A stretch of 50,876 bases of DNA from Rheinheimera sp. UJ63 (GTDB lineage: Bacteria > Pseudomonadota > Gammaproteobacteria > Enterobacterales > Alteromonadaceae): contig NZ_JAKGTQ010000010.1 in assembly GCF_021568285.1 (NCBI RefSeq), positions 1 through 50,876 on the forward strand. Reading direction: 5' to 3'. Under the pieces are notes generated by a model. The model was not told where the DNA came from and searched no databases. It saw only the letters and a list, made by a program, of their open reading frames with translations. The translations under genes were made by a program, and so were the position numbers. This document shows, piece after piece, positions 1 through 8,616 of the stretch; position 1 is the stretch's first letter; each line of letters starts with the position of its first letter.

Positions 1-61
1 GCTTACGCCCATTTTTCTCGGCGCGAGAAAGCTTAAGGATGTCTTCAGCAGTATGATTCAT
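1..61 (-). CDS. N-terminal fragment of a probable IS630-family transposase (cut by window edge)
   Basis: An open frame starts with ATG at 61 and runs off the left edge, giving 20 residues that begin MNHTAEDILKLSRAEKNG. From memory this resembles the first helix of IS630-type transposases (a helix-turn-helix start with an LSRAEKN-like motif). I cannot see the DDE catalytic core or the terminal repeats, so this is a tentative family call. No clear inverted repeat or TA duplication could be assigned between 62 and 309. Confidence 0.4.
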   Translation of the reverse strand, partial: MNHTAEDILKLSRAEKNGRK

Positions 62-309
62 AAGACTCAGAGTATGATGATTTGGTGAGTACAATTAGAG
101 CAGAAAACAAGATGGAATGGTATTATAGGGCTTTTAGAATACCCTGATTTGTTAACTTGGCTGTAATATCATCCGTATCACAGCTTTTGGCTATTCAGTC
201 ATCTCATCAATAAAACTGACTTTGTAAAGCTGAGCTGTTATTAATGAAATATAAGCGTGTCATTATTTATATAATAACTGCGTAAAACAGTCAGTACATT
301 TCAGATTAA
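62..309. other. AT-rich intergenic stretch, no gene seen
   Basis: These 248 bases separate the left-edge transposase start from the 3' end of the unrecognised gene. They are AT-rich and carry many in-frame stops on both strands. They must contain the upstream region of the edge gene and, if that is an IS, its terminal repeat. I see no convincing hairpin terminator, promoter pair or RNA gene. Confidence 0.4.
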
Positions 310-1101
310 TTAAGGGCGTTGTAAGTTACCGTTACTATCAACTTGCCATTCTGTTTTGCCAAGGCTTTTGATGAAATCTTCAACATCCTCTACTGGGCGA
401 GCAGCGATATATTGCTTTTGTGCGTTGAGAAAAATCAGCCAATCGCCATCAAACTTATTTAAATCAGCTTCGTTTATTTGAATGTGCATGCCCATGTATA
501 ACGGTGGCACGTTTTTCCAGCCTTGATTGATGCGATAGATATAACGACTGGTATAGTCTAAATGTAAAAAGTTGGCTTGTTCTATAGCGGTAAGTGTTTG
601 CCTATCAGTAACGGTGACAATAGCTATGGTGCTACTGCGTTGGGCATAACTTTGTAGTAAAGCGGTGCTCTCTTGCTGTTGACTATTTACAGGGTTGGTC
701 AGTAAGGGTTTTGTAATGGGTTCTGCAATTTCTAATGCAAAACGTTGTAGTGCATATTGATCAAGATAATCTTGATATACCATGGTTTTACTACAATCAA
801 CTAATGGCATCGGTTCGCGAGGTTTTAAACTTTGCCAAGCTTTAGCGTGGTTAATTGCAAATAGAAAATCTTTATAAGGAATATTTAAAGTGGCTTCAAT
901 GATGCTGGTTAATTCTCGTTTCTCAGGTAAACCCAATATTTGATAATCTTTGATTTGTTGGCATTGAGCATATTGTTCAGCAATAACGTTATAACTGGTT
1001 TGGGTATGGATAGCTGTTTGTAATAAGCTTCGCTCAGACAGCGTAAGATGATCAAGAGTGGGTGCTGTACTACTGAGCAATAATGAAAATAAGCTAAACA
1101 T
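310..1101 (-). CDS. Unrecognised protein, 263 aa, possibly secreted
   Basis: I do not recognise a family. The start is well supported: the ATG at 1101 follows GGAGAC with a 5-base gap. The N-terminus (MFSLFSLLLSSTAP) is a short hydrophobic run that could be a signal peptide, though it lacks the usual basic residues. The rest is soluble-looking, with a middle part rich in Gln, Ala and Leu and a C-terminal part (about residues 180-255) with alternating aromatic and charged residues (YTSRYIYRINQGW, GDWLIFLNAQKQYIAARPVEDV). That part could be a small alpha/beta domain. It lies 55 bases downstream of tmcA on the same strand with no terminator between, so read-through is possible. It sits next to a probable IS and may be strain-specific. 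Confidence 0.7.
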   Translation of the reverse strand: MFSLFSLLLSSTAPTLDHLTLSERSLLQTAIHTQTSYNVIAEQYAQCQQIKDYQILGLPEKRELTSIIEATLNIPYKDFLFAINHAKAWQSLKPREPMPLVDCSKTMVYQDYLDQYALQRFALEIAEPITKPLLTNPVNSQQQESTALLQSYAQRSSTIAIVTVTDRQTLTAIEQANFLHLDYTSRYIYRINQGWKNVPPLYMGMHIQINEADLNKFDGDWLIFLNAQKQYIAARPVEDVEDFIKSLGKTEWQVDSNGNLQRP

Positions 1102-1155
1102 AATGTCTCCAATAATAAGGCCTTACTCTAGCATTAATAACGCAATGACAATAGT

Positions 1156-3237
1156 TTAGGCTGAATCTATGTGCTGTGTTATTGCTTGTTGCATCAGTTT
1201 AATAGCGCAAGGTTTTCCCGTGAGAGAAAAGCGTTGGCAAATCACTGCCCAGCTTTGTTTTTGCCAAAGTTTAGCAATGAACACTTGCTGCTGCTGCTTT
1301 GATAATACGACCGCGTATTGATTAAACCACTGTAGTAACTCACTGATCACGAGTTCAAAGGGGCGTTGATCTGCGCTAAATAATTGCAGATTGCTAAGAG
1401 TAAGGGGCGTCATAGCGTGTTGAGTTGGCTGAATAAGTTGCAAGAGCAAATCACTCGCTATATTGCTTGGGTATTCGGGTAATTCTTGATAAAGGCGCGA
1501 AGCAAATTCTAGTTTTAGCTGCTGAACCTTTGATACATTTTCTGCCGATAATGCTTTTAGCATAACCAGTGAAGGCTCCGCACTCGCTTTATCTAGCTGC
1601 ATGCCGAGTCGAATAGCCGCAAAGCCCGCTTTTTGCCAAAAACGCACTAAATCAGCGGAAGCAGCAAAGCTACTGCCAACATAAAGATAACCTTGTTGCT
1701 GCAATGGCTTTTCTAATCGAGTTAGCAACTGACTTCCTAATTGCTGTCGTTGCAAATGAGGTTGCACCGCAATACGCATAATGCGCGCCAATTTAACGGT
1801 GGCTAATGCCGGGCTGGCCAAATGAAAAGCCAGATTTTGTGCTAATAAATGCCCTTGGATCCGGCGCTGTCCTTGATAGATTGCTTGGCTTAGCGCGTCA
1901 TCGATCTCTCCCTCTTGGCTGATCAGGGCACAGGCCAGTATTTGTTTATCTTGTTCAAGGGAATAAACACTCAATGCTGGGTTATCTAGCAGTGCAGCCA
2001 GATCTTTTACCTGCGTTTGATAATGCGCAAAGCTCAACAAACCAAAGACTTGTTGTAGTTTCTTCGGTTCAGTTAGCCAGTCGCTGGCGTGATAATGTTT
2101 AAGTTCAAGGCTTTCAGCAGTGAGCGTCACGGTAGTCTCATCTGTTTGCTTTAAAAGAAAGCCTAGCCTAATTAATTGTTCTAGCGGATCTTGTGCTTGA
2201 TAACGGATAGGTTGAGTTAAACGTAATAATCGCCAATTTGGGCAGCGTTTCGTCAAATAAGGTTGAAAACGTAATTGAAAACCGCGGCCGGTGCCTTCGT
2301 AACCATGCTCGGTACTAGCAAAGACAATACGACTATAATGGTCTAGTAATTGTTGTAGCAAGGGCGTTGGTATTGCTGCTGCTTCGTCGATCAATAATAG
2401 TTCGGCTTCGGGTTGTGAAGTTAATAACTCATCTACAGCAACAAAGCGCAGTGCCGATGAAGCAGAAGCCTCATGTTCGGTAAGTTGCGCAAAATGTGCT
2501 AAGGCGACTGCCGCTTGTGCCTTTGCCGGTGCGGTGATCAGTATGTGCTTTTTCCCTGATAGGGCTAAGTGTGCGGCGGCAATACCTAATGCCGCTGATT
2601 TACCACAGCCGCGATCGGCAAGTAATAATAATGGCCTGCGACGATGGCCTGATACGACGTTTAAAATAGCGCTAACCGCTGTAGCTTGTTCAGACGTTTT
2701 ATAAGGTATGGTAACGTCTAATGTTGTAGAGGTTGCCTCTGCCTCAGGCCAAGTTAAGTCATTAAAAAGTGTTGTGGCGTTGCCGCGCAAAACATTAGCT
2801 TGTTGTAATTGCCCAAGCCAAAACGCTATAAAGTAACCAGGGTAATCAGTGGGGGTTGGATAAGAGCGTAAACGATGATGTGCGGAGTTAGCGAGTTGCT
2901 GCCATTGTAATGACTCAGGTGCTAATAATAACCAGAGACCGCCTGCGGTGAGCGCACCGGCACTGGCGGCAATTTTGTCGGCATCAAAACCACTAAAGGC
3001 ATTAATAATTAAGCAGTCACACTCAATTCCCAATAGTTGATGCGCTTTGTATTGTCCGATGTTCTGGCATTGCGCTGGTGTATGTTCGCCTAACCACCAA
3101 CCACGCTCAGGTTGTAATGCCAGTAGCAAATGTTGCGCTTGAGCCAGTAATTGCGTTTCGTCACCTTGCAACACAACGGGTAAGCGAATGCGGCAATTAG
3201 CCGCTTTCGCTAATGCTTGTTGCAGAGCGGCAAGCAC
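1156..3237 (-). CDS. tmcA: tRNA(Met) cytidine acetyltransferase TmcA
   Basis: TmcA makes N4-acetylcytidine at the wobble position (C34) of elongator tRNA-Met from acetyl-CoA and ATP, preventing misreading of AUA codons. The 693-residue protein is close to the E. coli length (about 671). It has the RNA helicase-like module with a P-loop (DRGCGKS, residues 208-214), a Walker B-type LLIDEAAAIP at about 281-290, and a GNAT acetyltransferase module at about 390-550 with the acetyl-CoA-binding stretch RIMRIAVQPHLQRQQLGSQL. The start is GTG at 3237, only 3 bases after the uvrD stop, with GAGG about 13 bases upstream. It is the last gene of the run from lptM and probably depends on uvrD transcription. 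Confidence 0.93.
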   Translation of the reverse strand: MLAALQQALAKAANCRIRLPVVLQGDETQLLAQAQHLLLALQPERGWWLGEHTPAQCQNIGQYKAHQLLGIECDCLIINAFSGFDADKIAASAGALTAGGLWLLLAPESLQWQQLANSAHHRLRSYPTPTDYPGYFIAFWLGQLQQANVLRGNATTLFNDLTWPEAEATSTTLDVTIPYKTSEQATAVSAILNVVSGHRRRPLLLLADRGCGKSAALGIAAAHLALSGKKHILITAPAKAQAAVALAHFAQLTEHEASASSALRFVAVDELLTSQPEAELLLIDEAAAIPTPLLQQLLDHYSRIVFASTEHGYEGTGRGFQLRFQPYLTKRCPNWRLLRLTQPIRYQAQDPLEQLIRLGFLLKQTDETTVTLTAESLELKHYHASDWLTEPKKLQQVFGLLSFAHYQTQVKDLAALLDNPALSVYSLEQDKQILACALISQEGEIDDALSQAIYQGQRRIQGHLLAQNLAFHLASPALATVKLARIMRIAVQPHLQRQQLGSQLLTRLEKPLQQQGYLYVGSSFAASADLVRFWQKAGFAAIRLGMQLDKASAEPSLVMLKALSAENVSKVQQLKLEFASRLYQELPEYPSNIASDLLLQLIQPTQHAMTPLTLSNLQLFSADQRPFELVISELLQWFNQYAVVLSKQQQQVFIAKLWQKQSWAVICQRFSLTGKPCAIKLMQQAITQHIDSA

Positions 3238-3240
3238 GGC

Positions 3241-5409
3241 TTAGACCGCCTCGAGTCGTGCATAGGCAGTCATTAACCATTTGCTACCTAACTGGTCAAA
3301 GTTCACTTGAATACGTGATTGTGGGCCGCTACCTTCATAATTTAACACGGTTCCTTCGCCAAACTTTTCGTGTAACACTCGTTGACCCAGTTTAAAGCCG
3401 GTATTTTCAAAAGCGCTATGGCTGGCGGCATGACTGTATCGGTTGAACTGTGCCGGGCGACTGACTTGCGTGGTTAAACGGATCTCTTCAACGCAATCAT
3501 CCGGGATTTCGCGTAAAAAGCGTGATGGTTTTGGGTATTGCTCTTGACCGTATAAACGACGGCTTTGCGCATGGCATAAATACAGTTTTTGCATCGCTCG
3601 CGTCATGCCGACATAACAGAGGCGACGTTCCTCTTCTAACCGTGTTGGATCATCACCACTTTGCTGGCTTGGAAACATACCTTCTTCTAAACCACACATA
3701 AATACTAACGGAAACTCTAAGCCTTTAGCGGAGTGTAAGGTCATCAATTGTACGGCATCAGAATGTTCTTCTGCTTGGTATTCACCTGCTTCGAGCGCGG
3801 CTTGTGATAAGAAGGCTGCTAACGGGGTCATTTCTTCTTGCAGCACACTGTCGAAGTTCTGGCAGGCGGTAACCAATTCATTTAAGTTTTCTATCCGAGT
3901 TTGAGCTTTTTCCCCTTTCTCGGCTTGATACATTGCATATAATCCCGACTGCTTAATCACTTTCTCGGCTTGTTCGTGTAACGGTAGCTCGTTAAGATCG
4001 GTATCTAATTGCGTGATCAACTGCATAAACTGCTCAATCGCATTCGCTGCTCGGCCACTGAGTTGTTTTTCTGCGAGCATTTGCTCAAGGGCTTGCCATA
4101 AGGTTTGTTGGCTAGCGCGAGCCTGCTGGCGTACCTTGTTCATGGTGGTTTCACCGATGCCCCGCGCCGGAGTGTTAATTACCCGTTCCATCGCCGCATC
4201 ATCTTGCCGATTATTCAGTAAGCGCAGATAGGCTAAAGCGTCTTTGATTTCTTGTCGTTCATAGAAGCGTAAGCCACCGTATATCCGATAGTGTAATCCT
4301 TCTTGGATTAAGGCTTCTTCTAATACCCGCGATTGCGCGTTATTACGATATAAGATAGCGCTTTCGGTAAGTGGATTACCTTTGTTATGCCAATCGCGAA
4401 TGCGACTGACAATAAAGCGCGCTTCGTCGAGTTCATTAAAAGCGTTGTAGGAAGAAATGGTTTCGCCTTCACTGCCGTCGGTCCATAGATCTTTACCGAG
4501 TCGACCACTGTTATTGCTGATCACCGCGTTGGCCGCTTTAAGAATAGTGGCAGTAGAACGATAGTTTTGTTCAAGGCGGATCGTATCGGCACCAGCAAAG
4601 TCTTTTAAAAATTGCTGAATATTTTCAACTTTTGCGCCGCGCCAACCATAGATAGATTGGTCATCGTCACCTACGATCATCACCTTGGCACTGCTGCCTG
4701 CCAGTAGGCGTAACCAGTTATATTGAATAGCATTGGTGTCTTGAAACTCGTCAACCAAAATATGCCGAAAACGTTGTTGGTAGTGGTTTCTGACGGCATC
4801 ATGTGTTTTCAATAATTCAAAACTACGTAGTAAAATTTCGGCAAAGTCGACTAAGCCAGCACGGTCACACATATCTTGGTAAGCCGCATAAATTTTAACC
4901 ATTTGTTGTAAGCTAAAATCAGCACCGGCATCAATCATGCCTGGGCGTTGCCCTTCGTCTTTGCGGGCATTGATAAACCATTGAATTTGTTTGGCAGGCC
5001 AATGCTTTTCATCCAGATTCAGTGCTTTTAATACACGTTTGACTAAGCGATGCTGATCATCAGAGTCAATGATTTGAAAGCTTTGTGGCAAGTTAGCTTC
5101 TTGATAATGCGCGCGCAACATGCGATGAGATAAACCGTGGAAGGTCCCCATCCATAAGTTATTTAAGCTAACGCCAATGGTGCTCTCAATCCGACCACGC
5201 ATTTCTTGCGAGGCTTTATTGGTGAAGGTAACAGCGAGCAAGCTGTAAGGGGCCACTCTCTCTACCTGCATTAACCAGGCTAAACGATGCACCAGCACCC
5301 GGGTTTTACCACTACCGGCGCCAGCAAGTACCAGCATATGTTGTGGCGGTGCCGCCACGGCATCGCGTTGTTTATCGTTTAGCCCGTCCAGCAGGTAAGA
5401 AACATCCAT
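3241..5409 (-). CDS. uvrD: DNA helicase II UvrD
   Basis: UvrD is the superfamily 1A 3'-5' helicase that acts in methyl-directed mismatch repair and removes UvrC and the incised oligomer in nucleotide excision repair. At 722 residues it is full length (E. coli 720). Visible motifs are the Walker A AGAGSGKT (29-36, Lys35), motif II VDEFQDTN (219-226), GDDDQSIYGWRGA, the QNYRST motif IV, the VQLMTLHSAKGLEF region, and the C-terminal Tudor-like tail GQRVLHEKFGEGTVL. Gene order xerC-yigB-uvrD matches E. coli. It has its own promoter (5439-5466) and a candidate LexA site at 5483-5502, consistent with SOS control known in E. coli. Confidence 0.97.
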   Translation of the reverse strand: MDVSYLLDGLNDKQRDAVAAPPQHMLVLAGAGSGKTRVLVHRLAWLMQVERVAPYSLLAVTFTNKASQEMRGRIESTIGVSLNNLWMGTFHGLSHRMLRAHYQEANLPQSFQIIDSDDQHRLVKRVLKALNLDEKHWPAKQIQWFINARKDEGQRPGMIDAGADFSLQQMVKIYAAYQDMCDRAGLVDFAEILLRSFELLKTHDAVRNHYQQRFRHILVDEFQDTNAIQYNWLRLLAGSSAKVMIVGDDDQSIYGWRGAKVENIQQFLKDFAGADTIRLEQNYRSTATILKAANAVISNNSGRLGKDLWTDGSEGETISSYNAFNELDEARFIVSRIRDWHNKGNPLTESAILYRNNAQSRVLEEALIQEGLHYRIYGGLRFYERQEIKDALAYLRLLNNRQDDAAMERVINTPARGIGETTMNKVRQQARASQQTLWQALEQMLAEKQLSGRAANAIEQFMQLITQLDTDLNELPLHEQAEKVIKQSGLYAMYQAEKGEKAQTRIENLNELVTACQNFDSVLQEEMTPLAAFLSQAALEAGEYQAEEHSDAVQLMTLHSAKGLEFPLVFMCGLEEGMFPSQQSGDDPTRLEEERRLCYVGMTRAMQKLYLCHAQSRRLYGQEQYPKPSRFLREIPDDCVEEIRLTTQVSRPAQFNRYSHAASHSAFENTGFKLGQRVLHEKFGEGTVLNYEGSGPQSRIQVNFDQLGSKWLMTAYARLEAV

Positions 5410-5438
5410 TCGTCGCTCTCGATTCGCTATTTTTAGCC

Positions 5439-5466
5439 ATTATAACAGCCTTGGTCTAAGCGCCAA
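5439..5466 (-). promoter_or_regulatory. Sigma-70 promoter of uvrD
   Basis: On the minus strand there is TTGGCG (-35, 5466-5461), a 16-base spacer and a perfect TATAAT (-10, 5444-5439), ending 29 bases before the uvrD ATG. The spacing and the consensus -10 make this a good promoter call. Confidence 0.65.
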
Positions 5467-5482
5467 GTCATACGCGTGGTAT

Positions 5483-5502
5483 TAGTGTATAAATAACCAG
5501 TT
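5483..5502 (-). promoter_or_regulatory. Candidate LexA (SOS) box upstream of uvrD
   Basis: The plus-strand reading TAGTGTATAAATAACCAGTT matches the 20-base E. coli LexA consensus at 15 positions and keeps the CCAG half-site that the E. coli uvrD operator also uses. It sits 16 bases upstream of the -35 and overlaps the yigB stop codon, so repression would have to act from upstream of the polymerase. The match is visible; the function is inferred. Confidence 0.45.
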
Positions 5503-6199
5503 ATATTAGGTCGCGCAGTTGCTGTAATTGGTTAAAGTGCAAGTGAGGTAAAATGGGCACCGGGGTTTGGTAATGATCAAGCCACGCCGCCTGGCAACCC
5601 GCACTTAGGGCACCCATCACATCCGCGCGATGGCTATCACCAATATGCAATATAGCACTGGGTTGCACAGCTAAACGTTGAGCTGCAACTAAAAAGAGAT
5701 CTGGATAAGGCTTCATGCGGCCATCAGGGCCAGCTTGCAAGCTAAGTTCAAATAAGTCGCCAAGCCCCATTTTTTTGATACAGGCATTACCGTTAGTGAT
5801 GGCAATCAGTTGATAGCGGCTGGCTAGACTTACCAGCAGTTCTGTTACTTCAGGTAATACGTTAATGGTCGTACGTGCATCCCAAAACGCTTGATATGCT
5901 AACTCGGCAATTTCGCCTGCTTCGCAAGATGTTAAGCCTAATGTCACTAAACCTGCCTCAACACCCAGTAAGCGCCAGCGGCCAATATCGTGGCGAATGT
6001 CGGGGTTGTTTTTCGCTAATAAACGGCGTTGCTGCCACCAAAAATCACTGTGGGTATTTTTTGTCAGAGGGGCATGCATATGCAGGCTTTGCAACATAGC
6101 GGCTTCAGCCGCGGCAATCACTGGCTTGTTGTCATATAGCGTATCGTCTAAGTCAAAAGACAATACCGATATGGGTTTAAGTGACTTATATAATTGCAT
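5501..6199 (-). CDS. yigB: HAD-superfamily phosphatase, YigB-like
   Basis: This is a haloacid dehalogenase phosphatase of the subfamily that includes E. coli YigB, which dephosphorylates FMN and the riboflavin precursor 5-amino-6-(5-phosphoribitylamino)uracil. The catalytic motif I is FDLDDTLYDN near residue 16, motif II is AITNGN, and motif III/IV is ILHIGDSHRADVMGALSAG. The helical cap domain lies between motifs I and II. The length (232) fits the family. The ATG overlaps the xerC stop by one base (TAATG), so translation is probably coupled. Position between xerC and uvrD is the conserved gammaproteobacterial order and is the main reason for the yigB symbol. Confidence 0.85.
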   Translation of the reverse strand: MQLYKSLKPISVLSFDLDDTLYDNKPVIAAAEAAMLQSLHMHAPLTKNTHSDFWWQQRRLLAKNNPDIRHDIGRWRLLGVEAGLVTLGLTSCEAGEIAELAYQAFWDARTTINVLPEVTELLVSLASRYQLIAITNGNACIKKMGLGDLFELSLQAGPDGRMKPYPDLFLVAAQRLAVQPSAILHIGDSHRADVMGALSAGCQAAWLDHYQTPVPILPHLHFNQLQQLRDLI

Positions 6200-7128
6200 T
6201 ATTTTTTCCTTGCCCGCGGATGGGCGCTGTCGTACACCTTGGCCAAATGCTGAAAATCGAGATGGGTATAAACCTGAGTGGTGCTCAGATTGGCATGGCC
6301 CAATAGCTCTTGTACGCCGCGAAGGTCACCACTGGATTGCAATAAATGGCTGGCAAATGAATGGCGTAGCATATGCGGGTGTAAATGTTGGCCTAAGCCT
6401 TGCTGTTTAGCCCAATGCAGCACGCGCTCGCGCACTTGCCTTGGAGAAATACGTTGATGCTCAATACTTAAAAAAAGTGCATTGCGGTCTTGTTCGGCAG
6501 TGCTGTCGGTGAGCAGCGACGGGCGCATGTTTAACCAAGCCTGCAACGCACGAAGTGCTACCGAACCAACCGGAATTTGGCGCTGCTTATTACCCTTACC
6601 GGTAACACGAATTAAGGCTTCAGCCTGATTTAAGTCGTTCAGATTAATCGCCACTAACTCCGCTAAGCGTAAACCGGAAGAGTAAAACAACTCCAACATG
6701 GCTTTATCGCGGCACGCCAAAATATCTTCAGTGCTATCAAAACTGAGTAATTGACTGAGTTGTTCAATTTCGAGTTGTTTCGGTAAGGTTTTGCTGGCTT
6801 TGGGCAACTTTAAAGACAGCGCAGGATTCTCGCGAGTTAAGTTTGCTTGTTGAGCCCAGCGATAAAAGCTACGTAAAGACGACGCGCTAAGTGCCAAGCT
6901 ACGGGCACTAAGGCCTTCTTTGCGAAATTGCAGCAATTGCTGTTGGATATGCGCTTGGCTTAATTTAAACCAACTTTCATGTGCAGGCTGTAAGGCATGC
7001 GCGAGTTTGCTAAGTTGCTGCTGATAGGTTTGCAGCGTTTGTTTACTGTAACCGCGTTCCAGCCGAAGATAGCTTAAAAATTGCTGCACCGGCTCAGACC
7101 AGTGCAGCGGTAGCTCAGTTGCGGACAT
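6199..7128 (-). CDS. xerC: Tyrosine recombinase XerC
   Basis: XerC pairs with XerD at dif, under FtsK control, to resolve chromosome dimers. The 309-residue protein has the N-terminal SAM-like core-binding domain (about 10-100) and the catalytic domain with all expected residues: Arg154 (SSGLRLAEL), Lys178 (VTGKGNKQR), His252 and Arg255 (HMLRHSFASH), His278 (LLGHANL) and the nucleophile Tyr287 (QVYTHLD). The start codon lies inside the end of the DUF484 gene (14-base overlap) and the stop overlaps yigB. This is a housekeeping XerC rather than a phage integrase, given length, context and the lack of att-like repeats. Confidence 0.95.
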   Translation of the reverse strand: MSATELPLHWSEPVQQFLSYLRLERGYSKQTLQTYQQQLSKLAHALQPAHESWFKLSQAHIQQQLLQFRKEGLSARSLALSASSLRSFYRWAQQANLTRENPALSLKLPKASKTLPKQLEIEQLSQLLSFDSTEDILACRDKAMLELFYSSGLRLAELVAINLNDLNQAEALIRVTGKGNKQRQIPVGSVALRALQAWLNMRPSLLTDSTAEQDRNALFLSIEHQRISPRQVRERVLHWAKQQGLGQHLHPHMLRHSFASHLLQSSGDLRGVQELLGHANLSTTQVYTHLDFQHLAKVYDSAHPRARKK

Positions 7129-7774
7129 AAGGCGGCAACACTAAGGCGAGCAGTGTCACTAAATGACTTAAAAACAACACATCCATACCCGGTTGAAAGT
7201 GCTCATCTTGTTCACTACCAAACGCCAAAATAGCCAATGGCTCATTGGCATGGTCAATGCGAAGTAGGGCTACAGAATGCACTTTCGCAGGAAAAATGCC
7301 TTGTTGCTCTTCTTTGTTTAAGCGACCTAAATAAACCGACTGTTGCTGCAAGCGGCGGCTTAATAACAGTTCATAGGGGGCTAAATCTTGTTGGCCATTT
7401 TCTAAACCTAACAAACGACAATACTTTACTAAGGGCATGGTATCAGCAAATTGCTGTAACGCTGCGGTCAGTTGTTTAAAGCTCGTTGCTTGGTGAATAG
7501 CGATATGCAAGGCATTAAGAGCGATGAAGATATGTTCGTTTTGCCGTGCTACCGACATTAAGCGTGTTATATCTTCTTCAAGGAGATGAATTTTTTCACG
7601 TTGTAATTCAAGTTGTCGCTCAACTAATGACACTGTTCCGCGTTGTTGATGCGGTAAACGCAATTGCGGCAGTAAATCAGGATAGTGCTGAAAAAAATCA
7701 GGGTGCTGTTGTAAGTAATCGAGCACCACAGAAGCGGCGAGCAGCTCTTTTTTCTGGATCAGGCTGTCTGTCAT
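7115..7774 (-). CDS. DUF484 family protein (YigA-like)
   Basis: This 219-residue protein belongs to the DUF484 family, found between dapF and xerC in many gammaproteobacteria (YigA in E. coli). The N-terminus has a typical start with [26 protein letters not shown] (about residues 16-42), followed by a coiled-coil segment ([20 protein letters not shown]) and a GAF-like domain to the end. The function is not known; an association with XerC is inferred only from gene order. It overlaps dapF by an ATGA junction and xerC by 14 bases. Confidence 0.88.
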   Translation of the reverse strand: MTDSLIQKKELLAASVVLDYLQQHPDFFQHYPDLLPQLRLPHQQRGTVSLVERQLELQREKIHLLEEDITRLMSVARQNEHIFIALNALHIAIHQATSFKQLTAALQQFADTMPLVKYCRLLGLENGQQDLAPYELLLSRRLQQQSVYLGRLNKEEQQGIFPAKVHSVALLRIDHANEPLAILAFGSEQDEHFQPGMDVLFLSHLVTLLALVLPPYVRN

Positions 7775-8601
7775 AAGGATAATTGTCCATCAAATACATG
7801 TTCTGCGGGGCCGGTCATTTTTACCGGTGTGCCCGGTCCGTTCCAACGAATTTGTAGGCTGCCACCAGGTAAGTCAACGCGAACCTGTTGTCCCAGTTTC
7901 TTTTGAAGTTGGCCTACTACTACCGCAGCACAAGCGCCTGTGCCACAGGCTAGGGTTTCACCAGCACCGCGCTCCCATACTCGCAATTTAATATGGTGTT
8001 GGTTTAATACTTCCATAAAGCCAATATTGGCTTTTTCTGGAAAGCGTTCATGCGTTTCCAGTTGTGGCCCCAGCGTGTGAACATCGGCTGTGGCAACATC
8101 AGGCACATCAAGTACCGCATGCGGGTTACCCATTGAAGCAACACCGCAAAATACGGTTTGTTGCTCTGTCAGCATAATGTAGGTCGCTTCTTGTTTTTGG
8201 GCTTTAAACGGCACTTTGGCCGGTTCAAGTTGTGGGATCCCCATATTCACCGTGACTTGACCGTCTTGTTCCACATACAAGGTGATCTTGCCTGATTTGG
8301 TACTCACGTTGATCTTAGTTTTATTGGTTAAACCACGATAGCGCACAAATTTAGCAAAGCAGCGGGCGCCATTGCCGCATTGTTCGACTTCTGAGCCATC
8401 AGCATTAAAAATCCGATAATGAAAATCCAGATCCGGATCGTAAGGCGGCTCAACCATGAGTAGCTGATCAAAGCCAATCCCAAAGTTACGGTCGGCTAAT
8501 TTTTTGATCTGCTCTTTGGTTAAGAAGACATTCTGACTGACTGCGTCAATCATAATAAAGTCGTTGCCTAAACCGTGCATCTTGGTGAAATTAAGTAACA
8601 T
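7771..8601 (-). CDS. dapF: Diaminopimelate epimerase DapF
   Basis: DapF interconverts LL- and meso-diaminopimelate, giving the peptidoglycan cross-linking residue and the substrate of LysA. The 276-residue length is standard. The two catalytic cysteines of this cofactor-independent racemase are Cys75 ([11 protein letters not shown]) and Cys219 ([12 protein letters not shown]), in the two mirror-image halves. It lies 15 bases downstream of lysA, so the last two steps of lysine synthesis are co-transcribed. Confidence 0.97.
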   Translation of the reverse strand: MLLNFTKMHGLGNDFIMIDAVSQNVFLTKEQIKKLADRNFGIGFDQLLMVEPPYDPDLDFHYRIFNADGSEVEQCGNGARCFAKFVRYRGLTNKTKINVSTKSGKITLYVEQDGQVTVNMGIPQLEPAKVPFKAQKQEATYIMLTEQQTVFCGVASMGNPHAVLDVPDVATADVHTLGPQLETHERFPEKANIGFMEVLNQHHIKLRVWERGAGETLACGTGACAAVVVGQLQKKLGQQVRVDLPGGSLQIRWNGPGTPVKMTGPAEHVFDGQLSL

Positions 8602-8616
8602 ATGAGCCCTAAATGC

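Noticed and set aside
6199..7128. XerC as a mobile-element integrase
   Set aside because: Its position between DUF484 and yigB is the conserved chromosomal order, and no attachment-site repeats or cargo genes are present.
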